In this document: piece by piece, positions 8,593-16,700 of the stretch | How positions within the stretch are numbered: position 1 is the first letter of the stretch | How the letters are laid out: the number at the start of each line of letters is the position of its first letter | Source: Hyphomicrobiaceae bacterium | GTDB taxonomy: Bacteria > Pseudomonadota > Alphaproteobacteria > Rhizobiales > Hyphomicrobiaceae | Direction of reading: 5' to 3' | Length of the DNA: 32,506 nucleotides | Assembly: GCA_025351355.1 (NCBI GenBank) | Contig: JANXWC010000027.1 | Span: forward strand, 1-32,506 | The notes under the pieces: model-generated | Told to the model about the DNA's origin: nothing | The model's input: the letters and a program-made list of their open reading frames with translations, nothing else | The model's database searches: none | Made by a program: the position numbers and the translations under genes

Positions 8593-8804
8593 TAACGGCG
8601 GGCAGAAATTCTGATCCATGGTTGCGTTGAGCGGCGCCGGTATTAATCTTTTTGTTTGCGCGCGGCCGCCCCACCAACCCCGCGCGCGTGTACCATCGGT
8701 CAAGAATAATGACCGCTGGTATTAAATTTGTTTGCGCGCGGCCGCCCCACCTACCCCGCGCGCGTGTACCGGCGGCCATAAGTCAGAAATAGTGGCCGCC
8801 GGTA
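8593..8804. repeat. Array of composite hairpin repeats
   Basis: Two tandem units, about 76 bases apart, begin GGTATTAA..TTTGTTT and continue into the hairpin with arms GCGCGCGG and CCGCGCGC (8658-8688 and 8734-8764, one A/T difference in the loop). Each is followed by a second hairpin with a TACC..GGTA end: TACCATCGGTCA/TGACCGCTGGTA (8691-8721, one mismatch) and TACCGGCGGCCA/TGGCCGCCGGTA (8767-8804, perfect 12 bp). A weaker pair, TAACGGCG/CGCCGGTA (8593-8642), flanks the left end. The array fills the gap between two convergent genes and abuts the regulator's stop codon. A frame read through it is not a gene. Confidence 0.85.
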
Positions 8805-9113
8805 TCAGGCACCAATCACGCCCTTCAGGAACGCGGCATGTGCGGCGAAGGCATTGCGTCCGGCGCCGCTTGCCGTCACCGTGGTGCGCGGACGCCGGTC
8901 GACGAAAGATTTATCAACCTCGATGTAGCCGGCTTTTTCCAACGCCAGAATGTGCGCGCCGAGATTGCCATCGGTCGCACCGGTTAGTTTTTTCAGACGG
9001 CTGAAGTCTAAGCCCGCAGCGCCCATTGGGAGCGCCGTCAATGCGGCCATGATCCTGAGCCGCAAAGTCTGATGGATGATTTCGTTCGGGCCGGCTGGTT
9101 CGGATTGCGACAT
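8805..9113 (-). CDS. Winged-helix transcriptional regulator
   Basis: This 102-residue protein has a single winged-helix DNA-binding domain. The segment HQTLRLRIMAALTAL (about 14-28) starts the fold, LKKLTGATDGNLGAHILALEKAGYI (about 40-65) forms the recognition helices, and VDKSFVDRRPRTTVTASGAGR (about 65-86) is the wing. This pattern is that of the MarR/ArsR-like HTH_34 group, often annotated as transcriptional regulator. It begins three bases after the stop of the membrane protein gene and is therefore the last gene of a four-gene operon. The operon promoter carries a perfect 13-bp inverted repeat, a natural candidate target for this protein; that link is inferred. No cysteine or obvious ligand site is visible. 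Confidence 0.8.
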   Translation of the reverse strand: MSQSEPAGPNEIIHQTLRLRIMAALTALPMGAAGLDFSRLKKLTGATDGNLGAHILALEKAGYIEVDKSFVDRRPRTTVTASGAGRNAFAAHAAFLKGVIGA

Positions 9114-9116
9114 CGT

Positions 9117-9668
9117 TCAGGCCCGCCGCATCAGCAGTCCGCACAGGACTAGGCCGCCGCCGTCGACCACTGCCATGTAGGGCTCGAACAAGGGACCGGC
9201 CCAGAAATATCCGGCCATCGTTAGTACCGTGATCCCAAGCCCCAGTGCGATGAAAGCGCGCCCGAACCACAGCCCCGCCATCGCATAGCCGAACATGAAG
9301 AGTGTCGCCCAGAAGGCGTTCATCTCGCGCGGACCGAACTTGCCGAGCACGACCGACCACAGCAAACCGAAGACAAAGAATAGCAATAGCGCGCTCGCTG
9401 TCCGCATGTCGAAGCCGTAACGTTTCTCCTGCGGTTTGCGCGTGCTCAGGAAGCCGGTGGCGACCAGGCCGCCAAGCTGGAATATTATCCAGATCAACCC
9501 GGCCCGGCGCGGCAACAGGTATGCTGTTATGTAGGCGCAGGCGACGATCCCACCCCAAATCATCAACATGGCGCCGGCGGTGCGATAGATCGCGGACTGT
9601 TTGACACGCTGCACGATGCGCTCGATATCGCTGAGGGCTGCGGCGGCTTCGGGTGCATCGACGATCAT
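9117..9668 (-). CDS. Small polytopic membrane protein, partner of wHTH regulator
   Basis: This 183-residue protein has a soluble N-terminal helix (about 1-28, ALSDIERIVQRVKQSAIYRT) followed by about five hydrophobic segments, starting with GAMLMIWGGIVACAYITAYL. I chose the ATG at 9668, with GGA seven bases upstream; a longer frame to 9767 overlaps the upstream gene and looks non-coding. I do not recognise a functional family. Such a membrane protein directly upstream of a short winged-helix regulator is a recurring arrangement, which suggests that the regulator controls or senses with it. Gaps to its neighbours are 49 and 3 bases, supporting one transcript. Confidence 0.75.
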   Translation of the reverse strand: MIVDAPEAAAALSDIERIVQRVKQSAIYRTAGAMLMIWGGIVACAYITAYLLPRRAGLIWIIFQLGGLVATGFLSTRKPQEKRYGFDMRTASALLLFFVFGLLWSVVLGKFGPREMNAFWATLFMFGYAMAGLWFGRAFIALGLGITVLTMAGYFWAGPLFEPYMAVVDGGGLVLCGLLMRRA

Positions 9669-9717
9669 CGGTAATCCAGGAGTTGATTTTGAAACCAAGC
9701 GCGCTTTCGGATCGGCA

Positions 9718-10212
9718 TCATACCGCCGGGCGCGCCTTAACCTGCAGCATCGCGATGGCGCGAGCAAAAAACAATCCGGAGCAGGCGCCGAGGATCCCGC
9801 AAACGGCAGCGACGAACAGCGGATCGACGGCCAGCTGGCTGTTGGTGGCGAGGGTGGCGCCGGTCACGAAACGCAGGCAGAAGATGCACAGGATGAGCAG
9901 CAATGGCACGCTGCTGCCGGGCACCAGGATGTCGCCGTCGGCGTTGGCGAGTTGCAGTCCACGCGGCCATCGCGCCAGCAGATGATTGATGGCGATCGCA
10001 CCAGCAGCACCGGCAGCCCATGCAGCAAAGGCGTCGGCGCGCAGGCCGAACGAACTGAGCGTGCCGGCGATCGACAGCACGATCATCACGGCCGGCAAGA
10101 TCAGCGCGCGCGATCGCGGTACTGTCCGGTCAGCAAGCTGCATGGCGCCGAGCCAGATCAGTGCCACCAGCAGGGGCCAAACCCAAACCGGTGTTCTGAC
10201 GAGAAACTGCAT
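9718..10212 (-). CDS. Small hydrophobic membrane protein of unknown function
   Basis: This 164-residue protein has about five membrane segments, beginning TPVWVWPLLVALIWLGAMQL and including a central ALILPAVMIVLSIAG stretch. The overall look is that of small uncharacterised inner-membrane proteins. The ATG at 10212 has GGAG seven bases upstream; the frame stays open to 10803, but that extension is antisense-like to the hydrolase gene and is rejected. It lies 32 bases after the alpha/beta hydrolase and 49 before the next membrane protein, all on the minus strand. No catalytic or binding motif is evident. Confidence 0.75.
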   Translation of the reverse strand: MQFLVRTPVWVWPLLVALIWLGAMQLADRTVPRSRALILPAVMIVLSIAGTLSSFGLRADAFAAWAAGAAGAIAINHLLARWPRGLQLANADGDILVPGSSVPLLLILCIFCLRFVTGATLATNSQLAVDPLFVAAVCGILGACSGLFFARAIAMLQVKARPAV

Positions 10213-10244
10213 GTGCGATCTCCACTTTGAATGCGGCCAACAGA

Positions 10245-11252
10245 TCACGTTCCAGACGGACGCTTGACGGCGTTTGTAATCGCTTCGAGCGCTGCGGTCG
10301 CCGAGAGCACGCCCATGTGATCGACCTCGGGTACGACGATCGCTTTCAGATCCAGCCCCGGTCGCCGCATCACTTCGTCGTATCGCTCCGACCGCATCAA
10401 CTCGTCGGCTGAGCCGGCAATGACCGTGACCGGCCTCCGCACACGATTGAGATAGACTTTGTGGTCCAGTCCCGTCCCGAAGTCGGTGAGTAAAGCGTAA
10501 CTGTAGGCGCCGGTCGCACGCAGCGCCGATCCCGCTGGCAATGCAAATGCGACAACCGGCAGATGCTCGAACGCCGTAATGCCGAACCGTTGCAACAGAT
10601 TGATTGCCAGGATGCGCGGCACATTCGGCTGCGCCCATCCAGACGAACCGGCATTCGGTTTCGAGGTGGCGGCGAAGGGATCGAGAAATGGCGCGAGCAG
10701 CACGAAACGTTCGAACAGATCGCCACTGGGTCCGCCCGCGATGCGCAGGACGAAGCCGCCGCCTGCTGAATGACCGACGAGCGTTATCGGCAAAGTTGGC
10801 CACATCGTCCGCACATGTGCGACGGTATCGGCCAGATCATCGTCGAGTTGCCCGAGATAGGCGATGTCGCCGCGTGTGCCGGAGCGGCCATGGCCACGCA
10901 TGTCGACAGCAACTGCGCGGATACCGGCTGCCGCCAGCGCCTTGCCCACGGCGTGCATGTTCACCGAACTGCCGGCGGAGCCGTGTACTAGCAGCGCAAT
11001 ACGCACCCCTGGTGTCCCGACCGGCTCATAAGTGCGGTACGCCAGCTCCGTCCCGTCGCGTGCCTGGAAGCGCTGCAGCGCCGGTAAATCGCTCCAATCG
11101 ACTTTCCGCACACCCGCGGTGATCGACGCAAGTTCGGGCGGTTGTCGCAAGGGGGTGGCGATCATGGTGCCGAAGGTGATGGCCAGCAGACCCGTCACGC
11201 TCAAACCAGCCACCACGAGCCGCACGGGCCACCGAAGAATTTGTAAGGACAT
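10245..11252 (-). CDS. Membrane-anchored alpha/beta hydrolase (serine lipase/esterase type)
   Basis: This 335-residue protein has an N-terminal signal anchor (about 10-32, PVRLVVAGLSVTGLLAITFG) and an alpha/beta-hydrolase domain facing the periplasm. The oxyanion motif LVHGSAGSS (88-96), the nucleophile elbow GHSAGG (160-165, Ser162), a likely acid Asp283 in AGSADEL and His312 in VDHMG form a complete triad. DMRGHGRSGTRGD resembles monoacylglycerol-lipase-like enzymes; the substrate is unknown. The ATG at 11252 has AGGAG six bases upstream; a GTG one codon earlier is too close to it. It is the first gene of a minus-strand operon with two membrane proteins and a winged-helix regulator, and its promoter overlaps a strong palindrome, so expression is probably repressed until an inducer appears. 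Confidence 0.88.
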   Translation of the reverse strand: MSLQILRWPVRLVVAGLSVTGLLAITFGTMIATPLRQPPELASITAGVRKVDWSDLPALQRFQARDGTELAYRTYEPVGTPGVRIALLVHGSAGSSVNMHAVGKALAAAGIRAVAVDMRGHGRSGTRGDIAYLGQLDDDLADTVAHVRTMWPTLPITLVGHSAGGGFVLRIAGGPSGDLFERFVLLAPFLDPFAATSKPNAGSSGWAQPNVPRILAINLLQRFGITAFEHLPVVAFALPAGSALRATGAYSYALLTDFGTGLDHKVYLNRVRRPVTVIAGSADELMRSERYDEVMRRPGLDLKAIVVPEVDHMGVLSATAALEAITNAVKRPSGT

Positions 11253-11272
11253 CACGCACTCCTGCAGTTTAA

Positions 11273-11311
11273 TTCAGATAACTCTATATGACAGAGTTAT
11301 CTGAAATGCAA
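11273..11311 (-). promoter_or_regulatory. Promoter fully overlapped by a perfect 13-bp inverted repeat
   Basis: On the minus strand TTGCAT (11306-11311) and TATAGA (11283-11288) are 17 bases apart, a good housekeeping promoter. The perfect inverted repeat TTCAGATAACTCT (11273-11285) with AGAGTTATCTGAA (11293-11305), spacer 7, fills the spacer and covers the -10 box. A dimeric repressor bound there would block RNA polymerase. It is 20 bases upstream of the hydrolase ATG and is AT-rich in a GC-rich neighbourhood. Confidence 0.75.
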
Positions 11312-11485
11312 GCCTTGATGATCAGCCTTTTTTGCATCTCGCGGGGTTCTCTCAGCCAAGCCCCTTGCCCAACTGCTGATCTCCACTATTCTCGACTTCT
11401 CTGCCGTGCGCGCGACTGCCCTGCCGACACCATCATTCGCGATTGGATCGCACGACCCTGCTACATTCGATCGAGGACCCGCCCG

Positions 11486-11779
11486 ATGCTCAAGAACATG
11501 CCACACTTCCTGGTCCACAGCCCCAAGGACAATGTCGGCGTCGTAGTGATCGAGGATCTGAAGGCGGGCACAAAGATGCAGGGCGTGATCACCGAGACGG
11601 ATACGCCGACCGAAGCGACCGCCAATCACGACATACCCGTCGGGCACAAAGTGGCGCTGGTCGACCTTAAGAAGGGCGACACGGTGATCAAGTACGGCGA
11701 AGACGTCGGCGTCATCAAAGCCGACGCCAAGCGCGGCGATCACATCCACGTGCAGAATATGAAGACCAAGCGGTGGTAA
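11486..11779 (+). CDS. suyA: UxaA-family small subunit, probable (2R)-sulfolactate sulfo-lyase alpha (SuyA)
   Basis: This 97-residue SAF-domain protein starts MLKNMPHFLVHSPKDNVGVV and ends HVQNMKTKRW. It matches the N-terminal (small) domain of altronate/galactarate dehydratases, split off as a separate subunit as in sulfolactate sulfo-lyase SuyA. SuyAB splits (R)-sulfolactate to pyruvate and sulfite in bacteria that degrade C3 sulfonates. I prefer the ATG at 11486 (GAGGA upstream); the ATG at 11498 is the alternative, and the open frame to 11288 is not conserved-looking. The large subunit follows after 69 bases. No sulfolactate dehydrogenase, transporter or sulfite oxidase gene lies nearby, so another hydroxy-acid substrate remains possible. 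Confidence 0.8.
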   Translation: MLKNMPHFLVHSPKDNVGVVVIEDLKAGTKMQGVITETDTPTEATANHDIPVGHKVALVDLKKGDTVIKYGEDVGVIKADAKRGDHIHVQNMKTKRW

Positions 11780-11791
11780 CATTTTATTCTA

Positions 11792-11817
11792 CCTTCTCCC
11801 CGCGAACGTGGAGAAGG
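11792..11817. repeat. CCTTCTCC/GGAGAAGG hairpin between suyA and suyB
   Basis: The perfect 8-bp arms CCTTCTCC (11792-11799) and GGAGAAGG (11810-11817) enclose a 10-base loop. They lie inside the presumed two-gene transcript. A related, weaker copy is at 6970-6991. It may be a dispersed intergenic element or an mRNA-stability or attenuation structure that sets the subunit ratio. Confidence 0.7.
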
Positions 11818-11848
11818 GAAAACGTTTCCTCTTTTGAGCACCAGGACC

Positions 11849-13060
11849 ATGGCCACCAAAACCGAGTCAAAACCTGTCAAATCCAAGTCGCACCCAAACC
11901 TGTCGTTTCATGGCTGGCGACGTGAGAATGGGCGGGTCGGCGTGCGCAATCATGTCGTCATTCTGCCGCTCGACGATTTGTCGAACGCGGTGTGTGAGGC
12001 GGTTGCCAACAACATCAAGGGCACGCTTGCCATTCCGCATGCTTACGGGCGACTGCAGTTCGGCGCTGATCTCGATTTGCATTTCCGGACGCTGATCGGC
12101 ACAGGATCGAACCCCAACGTCGCCGCCGTCGTCGTCGTCGGCATTGAAGATGGCTGGACCAAGCGCGTCGTCGATGGCATCGCCAAGACCGGCAAGCCCG
12201 TGATCGGCTTTGGCATCGAGGGCCACGGCGACATTGCGACCATTGCCAAGGCCTCCTACAAGGCCAAGGAATTCGTACAGTGGGCGTCCGAATTGAAGCG
12301 CGAGGAATGCGGCATCAGTGATCTGTGGATCTCGACCAAGTGCGGCGAGAGCGACACCACTACGGGACTTTCATCGTGCCCGACCGTCGGCAACATGTAC
12401 GACAAGCTGATCCCGCAGAAGATCTACGGGGTGTTCGGTGAGACCAGCGAAATCACTGGTGCCGAGCACCTGTGCAAGGAACGCGCGATCGACAAAAAAG
12501 TCGCCGACAAGTGGTACAAGATGTGGAAGGCTTATCAGGAAGACGTCATCGAAGCGCACAAGGACGGCGATCTCAGCGAGAGCCAGCCGACCAAGGGTAA
12601 CATCGCCGGCGGGCTCTCCAGCATCGAGGAGAAAGCGCTCGGCAACCTCGAGAAGATCGGCCGCACGTGCCGTTATATCGATGCACTCGGCCCGGCTGAG
12701 GAACCGACGAAAGGGCCTGGGCTATATTTCATGGATAGCTCATCGGCCGCCGCGGAATGCGTAACGTTGATGGCGGCTGGCGGCTATGTGGTGCACACCT
12801 TCCCCACCGGTCAGGGCAACGTCATCGGCAACCCGATCGTGCCGGTGATCAAGATCTCCGGCAATCCGAAGACGCTGCGCACCATGGCCGAACACATCGA
12901 CGTGGACGTCACTGGCATTCTGCGCCGTGACCAGACGCTCGACACCGCCGGCGATGCACTGATTGAAATGATCATCCGCACTTGCAACGGCCGCCTGACC
13001 GCCGCCGAAGCGCTCGGGCATCGGGAATTCTCGATGACGAAATTATATCGTAGTGCGTGA
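11849..13060 (+). CDS. suyB: UxaA-family large subunit, probable (2R)-sulfolactate sulfo-lyase beta (SuyB)
   Basis: This 403-residue protein is the large catalytic part of the altronate/galactarate dehydratase-like (UxaA/GarD) family. Family segments include [20 protein letters not shown] near the N-terminus, [30 protein letters not shown], a [20 protein letters not shown] region with conserved cysteines (iron-binding in the family), and [18 protein letters not shown] towards the end. With the separate small subunit upstream it fits SuyB best, which forms pyruvate and sulfite from sulfolactate. The ATG at 11849 is preceded by AGGA, rather close; a TTG at 11834 is the alternative. The N-terminal 20 residues are lysine-rich and extra to the family core. 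The exact substrate is inferred. Confidence 0.8.
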   Translation: MATKTESKPVKSKSHPNLSFHGWRRENGRVGVRNHVVILPLDDLSNAVCEAVANNIKGTLAIPHAYGRLQFGADLDLHFRTLIGTGSNPNVAAVVVVGIEDGWTKRVVDGIAKTGKPVIGFGIEGHGDIATIAKASYKAKEFVQWASELKREECGISDLWISTKCGESDTTTGLSSCPTVGNMYDKLIPQKIYGVFGETSEITGAEHLCKERAIDKKVADKWYKMWKAYQEDVIEAHKDGDLSESQPTKGNIAGGLSSIEEKALGNLEKIGRTCRYIDALGPAEEPTKGPGLYFMDSSSAAAECVTLMAAGGYVVHTFPTGQGNVIGNPIVPVIKISGNPKTLRTMAEHIDVDVTGILRRDQTLDTAGDALIEMIIRTCNGRLTAAEALGHREFSMTKLYRSA

Positions 13061-13586
13061 CGGGTGGGGAAAAACCGGGATGGGTAAGTCCGAACGTCGG
13101 CAATCGAGCCGACACCGTCCGTGGTCGGTGTGGTAGGTGACCGTCGAGCGTGCCCCCTAACGACGGGGCTGGATTTGCTTGAGGATTTTCCGGATCGAGG
13201 GTTTGTAACGCAACGCCCTGGTGACGTACGTCCGCTGTCGAGTGTAGCGGACAGAGAGAACAGGTCGGACTGGCCCGGCGCAATTCCAAATAACGCACGT
13301 GACAGTTGTGTCGAAGTAGCCTGCGTCCGATTCTCAATATTTTGAGCTCTCGCTTTCCCGGCGTCCTCTGGGTCGGCATTGGCCGCCATCGACCGCAGAC
13401 CGTCGTAACCGGAGTTATGGAACAATATGCTGCTACAAATGCATCTTAAGGCTGCTTAGCCAGGACATTATCAATCATGGATTGAAAGCTACGCGATTAA
13501 TTCTGCGAGATAAACAGCAGTTGAATTCTCAGTACAGTGAATAATTAATGAGGCATAAACGAATGCCCTGTTATTGTTCCGCCAAC
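13061..13586. other. Long intergenic region between suyB and the giant adhesin
   Basis: I find no gene here. A perfect small hairpin, GTCGGC/GCCGAC (13096-13113), follows suyB and may end its transcript, although it has no T-tract. From about 13420 the sequence becomes AT-rich, in contrast to its surroundings. TTGAAT (13521-13526) and TAATTA (13542-13547), 15 bases apart, are a weak promoter candidate for the adhesin. Minus-strand open frames through this part overlap suyB and look non-coding. Confidence 0.5.
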
Positions 13587-13613
13587 TGCTCGACATGGTG
13601 TGCATGTCGAGCA
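13587..13613. promoter_or_regulatory. Perfect 11-bp inverted repeat in the adhesin leader
   Basis: TGCTCGACATG (13587-13597) and CATGTCGAGCA (13603-13613) are separated by gtgtg. They lie about 110 bases before the likely start of the adhesin gene and just downstream of an AT-rich candidate promoter region. A run of six T occurs about 15 bases further on, so an attenuator is possible; a repressor site is the other option. Confidence 0.65.
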
Positions 13614-13725
13614 ACGGGATTTGACGCGCTTTTTTCGTCGGTCTGAGTTCCCCGAAATTTCGAAAACAAGCCGGGCACCCGTGGCATTTGCCGCGTGGCG
13701 TCATGGCGAACGCTGCGGGGCGCCG

Positions 13726-16700
13726 GTGAACTCAATTCTTGCCTTTTGGTCGTCGCACCTTGTGCGACGGATGCTTCTTGTTGTGCTTTTAACAGGCGGC
13801 CATTTAGGACTCCTGACGGCGGGGGCTCAGGCGCAAGTTCCAGCGCAACTGACACCGGTGTCGGGGTCAGGACAGTCGACAACCGTCGATACGCTCTTCG
13901 CCAATCCGCTGAAGGTCATCGTACAGAATGGATCGGGCAATACGCTTCCGAACATCCCCGTCACGTTTACAGCGCCAGCGGGCACAGCAGCCACCACGCC
14001 GACGGCCATCTTCAACGGCTCGGGCAACACGATCACTGTCAATACAGACGCAACAGGCACCGCGACTGTGCCTGCCGCGTTCGTCAAGGCGAGCCAACGC
14101 GCCAGCCAATACACCGTGGATGTGTCCGCGGGAACGGTAACGTCCACCATCTCGCTCATCAATGCGCCGGGACCTGCAGCAACAATCTCCGTAAGCCAAG
14201 GCGCTGGCCAGCAAGGGACGATTTCAACGTCATTGCCAATATCGTTTGTCGCGCTTGTTGTTGACGGCTTCGGCAATCCGACACCCGGCGTCGGCGTCAC
14301 ATTCACCGCGCCGTCGAGTGGCGCATCAGGCTCGTTCTCGGGATCGTTGACATCGCTGACCACCACGAGCGCCAGTGGTCTCGCGACTGCGGCGGCGTTT
14401 GCGTTCAATTCGAACGCAGGCGTGTTCAATGTCGTCGCCAACAAAACGACGGCTCCGCTAGCTTTGCCAGCCAACTTCAATCTCATCAGCATTCCCGGCG
14501 CGGCAACACAGATCAAGACCAGCCAAGGCGCGAGCCAGACAACGGTTATCTCGACCAATTTCGCAACCGTGCTGCAGGCGCTCGTGCTCGACGCCAGCAA
14601 CAATCCGGTTCCGGGTATCGACGTGACATTCACCGCTCCGTCGACGGGCGCCAGCGCGACATTCGCGGGTGGCCTCGCAACGGTGACCGCAACGACAAAC
14701 GCATCCGGTATCGCTATTGCCACGACGCTGACGGCCAATACGACGGCAGGCACGTTCAACATTTCTGCTGCCTTCACAGGCGGCTCGGTCAATTTCTCAA
14801 TGACCAACATGCCTGGTGCTGCCGCCAGCATCGCCGTGAACGCGGGCGACAACCAGTCAACGACGATCACTTTGAATTTTGCAACGAGCTTGTCTGTCAT
14901 CGTTAAAGATGCGGGCGGCAACGTCGTCCCGGGTGCGGTTATCACGTTTGCGGCGCCAGTGTCGGGCGCGTCTGGCTTGTTCGGTGCGTCGACCTCGACC
15001 ACTGCGACAACCAACGCCAGTGGTATTGCGACCGCGACAACTTTCAAGGCGAACGCGATCGCCGGAACCTACGCGATCACTGTGACGTTCGGTTCAATCA
15101 CCACGTCCTTCACGACGATCACCAACCTCAATCCGTTTGCGATCGATGTAAACATCGGCTCCGGCCAATCCACCACAATAACGACGACGTTCGGAACGTT
15201 GCTGTCGGCCAAGGTCAGCACATCAGGCGGCGCCGGCATTGCAGGTCTGGTTGTGACTTTCACGGCACCGGGTTCGGGCCCATCGGGCGCATTCGGCGGC
15301 TCGCTGACCAAAACAGCGACCACCGATGTCAATGGCATCGCGACCGCGACCGCCTTCACTGCCAATGCAACCGGTGGTGTCTATACGGTGACCGCATCGG
15401 TGGCCGGGGTTGGCACTTCGGCGAGTTTCACCCTCACCAATAACAACCCATTCGCAATCGTCGCTCAGGTCGGTGACGGCCAGCAGACAACAATCAGCAC
15501 CAACTATCCGACCAAACTCACGGCGCGGGTCAAAGATTCCCTCGGCAATGGCATCGCTGGGCTGGTTGTGACATTCACGGCACCAGGGTCGGGTGCATCG
15601 GGATTGTTTGGTGCATCGCTGACATCGACCGCGACGACCAACGCGAGCGGCGATGCGGTATCGGCGACATTCAAGGCCAACGCCACAACGGGCACCGTTA
15701 TTGTCAACGCGACAGTGGCAGGCATCGGCACGCCTGCAGCATTCACGCTCACCAACCTGACACCAGTTGTGACGAGTATGACTGCGTCGCCAGCTGGCGG
15801 AACGCCGCAGTCTACCGCCATTAACACCGCGTTCAGCACCGCTATCGGCGTGCTGGTGAAAGATCTAAACGCGATCATTGTACCGGGCGCATCGGTGCTA
15901 TTCACCGTGAACCCTTCTGTCGGCGGCGCTGCCGCATCATTTTCCAGCGGCACGACAGCGACGGTCATCGCAAATGCCTCAGGAATTGCAACCGCCCCGA
16001 CACTGACCGCAAACGGCGTCGCCGGCACCTACACCGTGACAGTCACGGCGGGCACGGCAACGTTCATATTCACACTGACGAACCGAGCGCCTTCGGGCAT
16101 CTCGGCGAACACCGGCACGCCGCAAGTCACGTTGATCAACACTGCCTTCGGTGCAAAATTGCAGGCAAAAGTCGTTGACGCGGGCGGCTTTGCGGTCAGT
16201 GGCGTGGTGGTCACCTTCACCGCTCCGGGGTCGGCATTCACCGGTTCGTTCGGCGGGTCGGCAACGACGACCGCGATAACTGACAGTGCGGGTCTCGCGA
16301 CGTCGGGCACGATCACGGCGAACGGGGTGGTCGGGTCCTACGTGGTCTCAGCGTCCGTCACCGGCGTTGGCGCGACGGCAAGCTTTAATCTGACGAACAC
16401 CACGCCTGTGAGCATTGCTGCCAGCGGCAGCAGCACACCTCAATCGACGGTCATCAGCACCAACTTCGGAACGCTCCTGCAGGCGACGGTTCTCGACGCG
16501 ACGAATGCTCCGGTTGCGGGTGTCACAGTTACATTTACAGCGCCGCCATCTGGTGCGTCGGGCTTGTTCGGCGCGTCGTTGACGAAGACAGCCGTAACGA
16601 ATTCGTCTGGCATCGCAACCGCATCGGCTTTCACCGCCAATGCGACCGCAGGTGCCTTTGTGGTGACCGCTGGCGTCACGGGTCTGACATCAGCAAACTT

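Noticed and set aside
8477-8779. 100-codon minus-strand frame through the hairpin array
   Set aside because: It is just the translation of the repeat elements; a similar peptide arises from the solo copy at 2198-2229.
10213-10803. N-terminal extension of the small membrane protein frame
   Set aside because: It lies over the alpha/beta hydrolase gene in another frame; the ATG at 10212 has a proper ribosome site and starts the hydrophobic protein.
11486-13060. Altronate dehydratase as the function of the UxaA-family pair
   Set aside because: Altronate dehydratase is one polypeptide of about 500 residues with hexuronate genes around; the split form and the HxHVQNMKTKRW-like small-subunit end fit sulfolactate sulfo-lyase better, though not decisively.
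13061-13425. Possible transposase remnant on the minus strand between suyB and the adhesin
   Set aside because: The peptide has no transposase motif and no terminal inverted repeats could be paired.
13600-13725. Upstream start (GTG 13600) of the adhesin
   Set aside because: It falls inside the loop of the 11-bp inverted repeat and would add over 40 residues before the signal peptide without a ribosome site.
13827-15047. 406-codon minus-strand frame (and similar ones to 19981) opposite the adhesin
   Set aside because: Low-complexity complement of the Thr/Ala-rich repeats; no independent start signals or domains.
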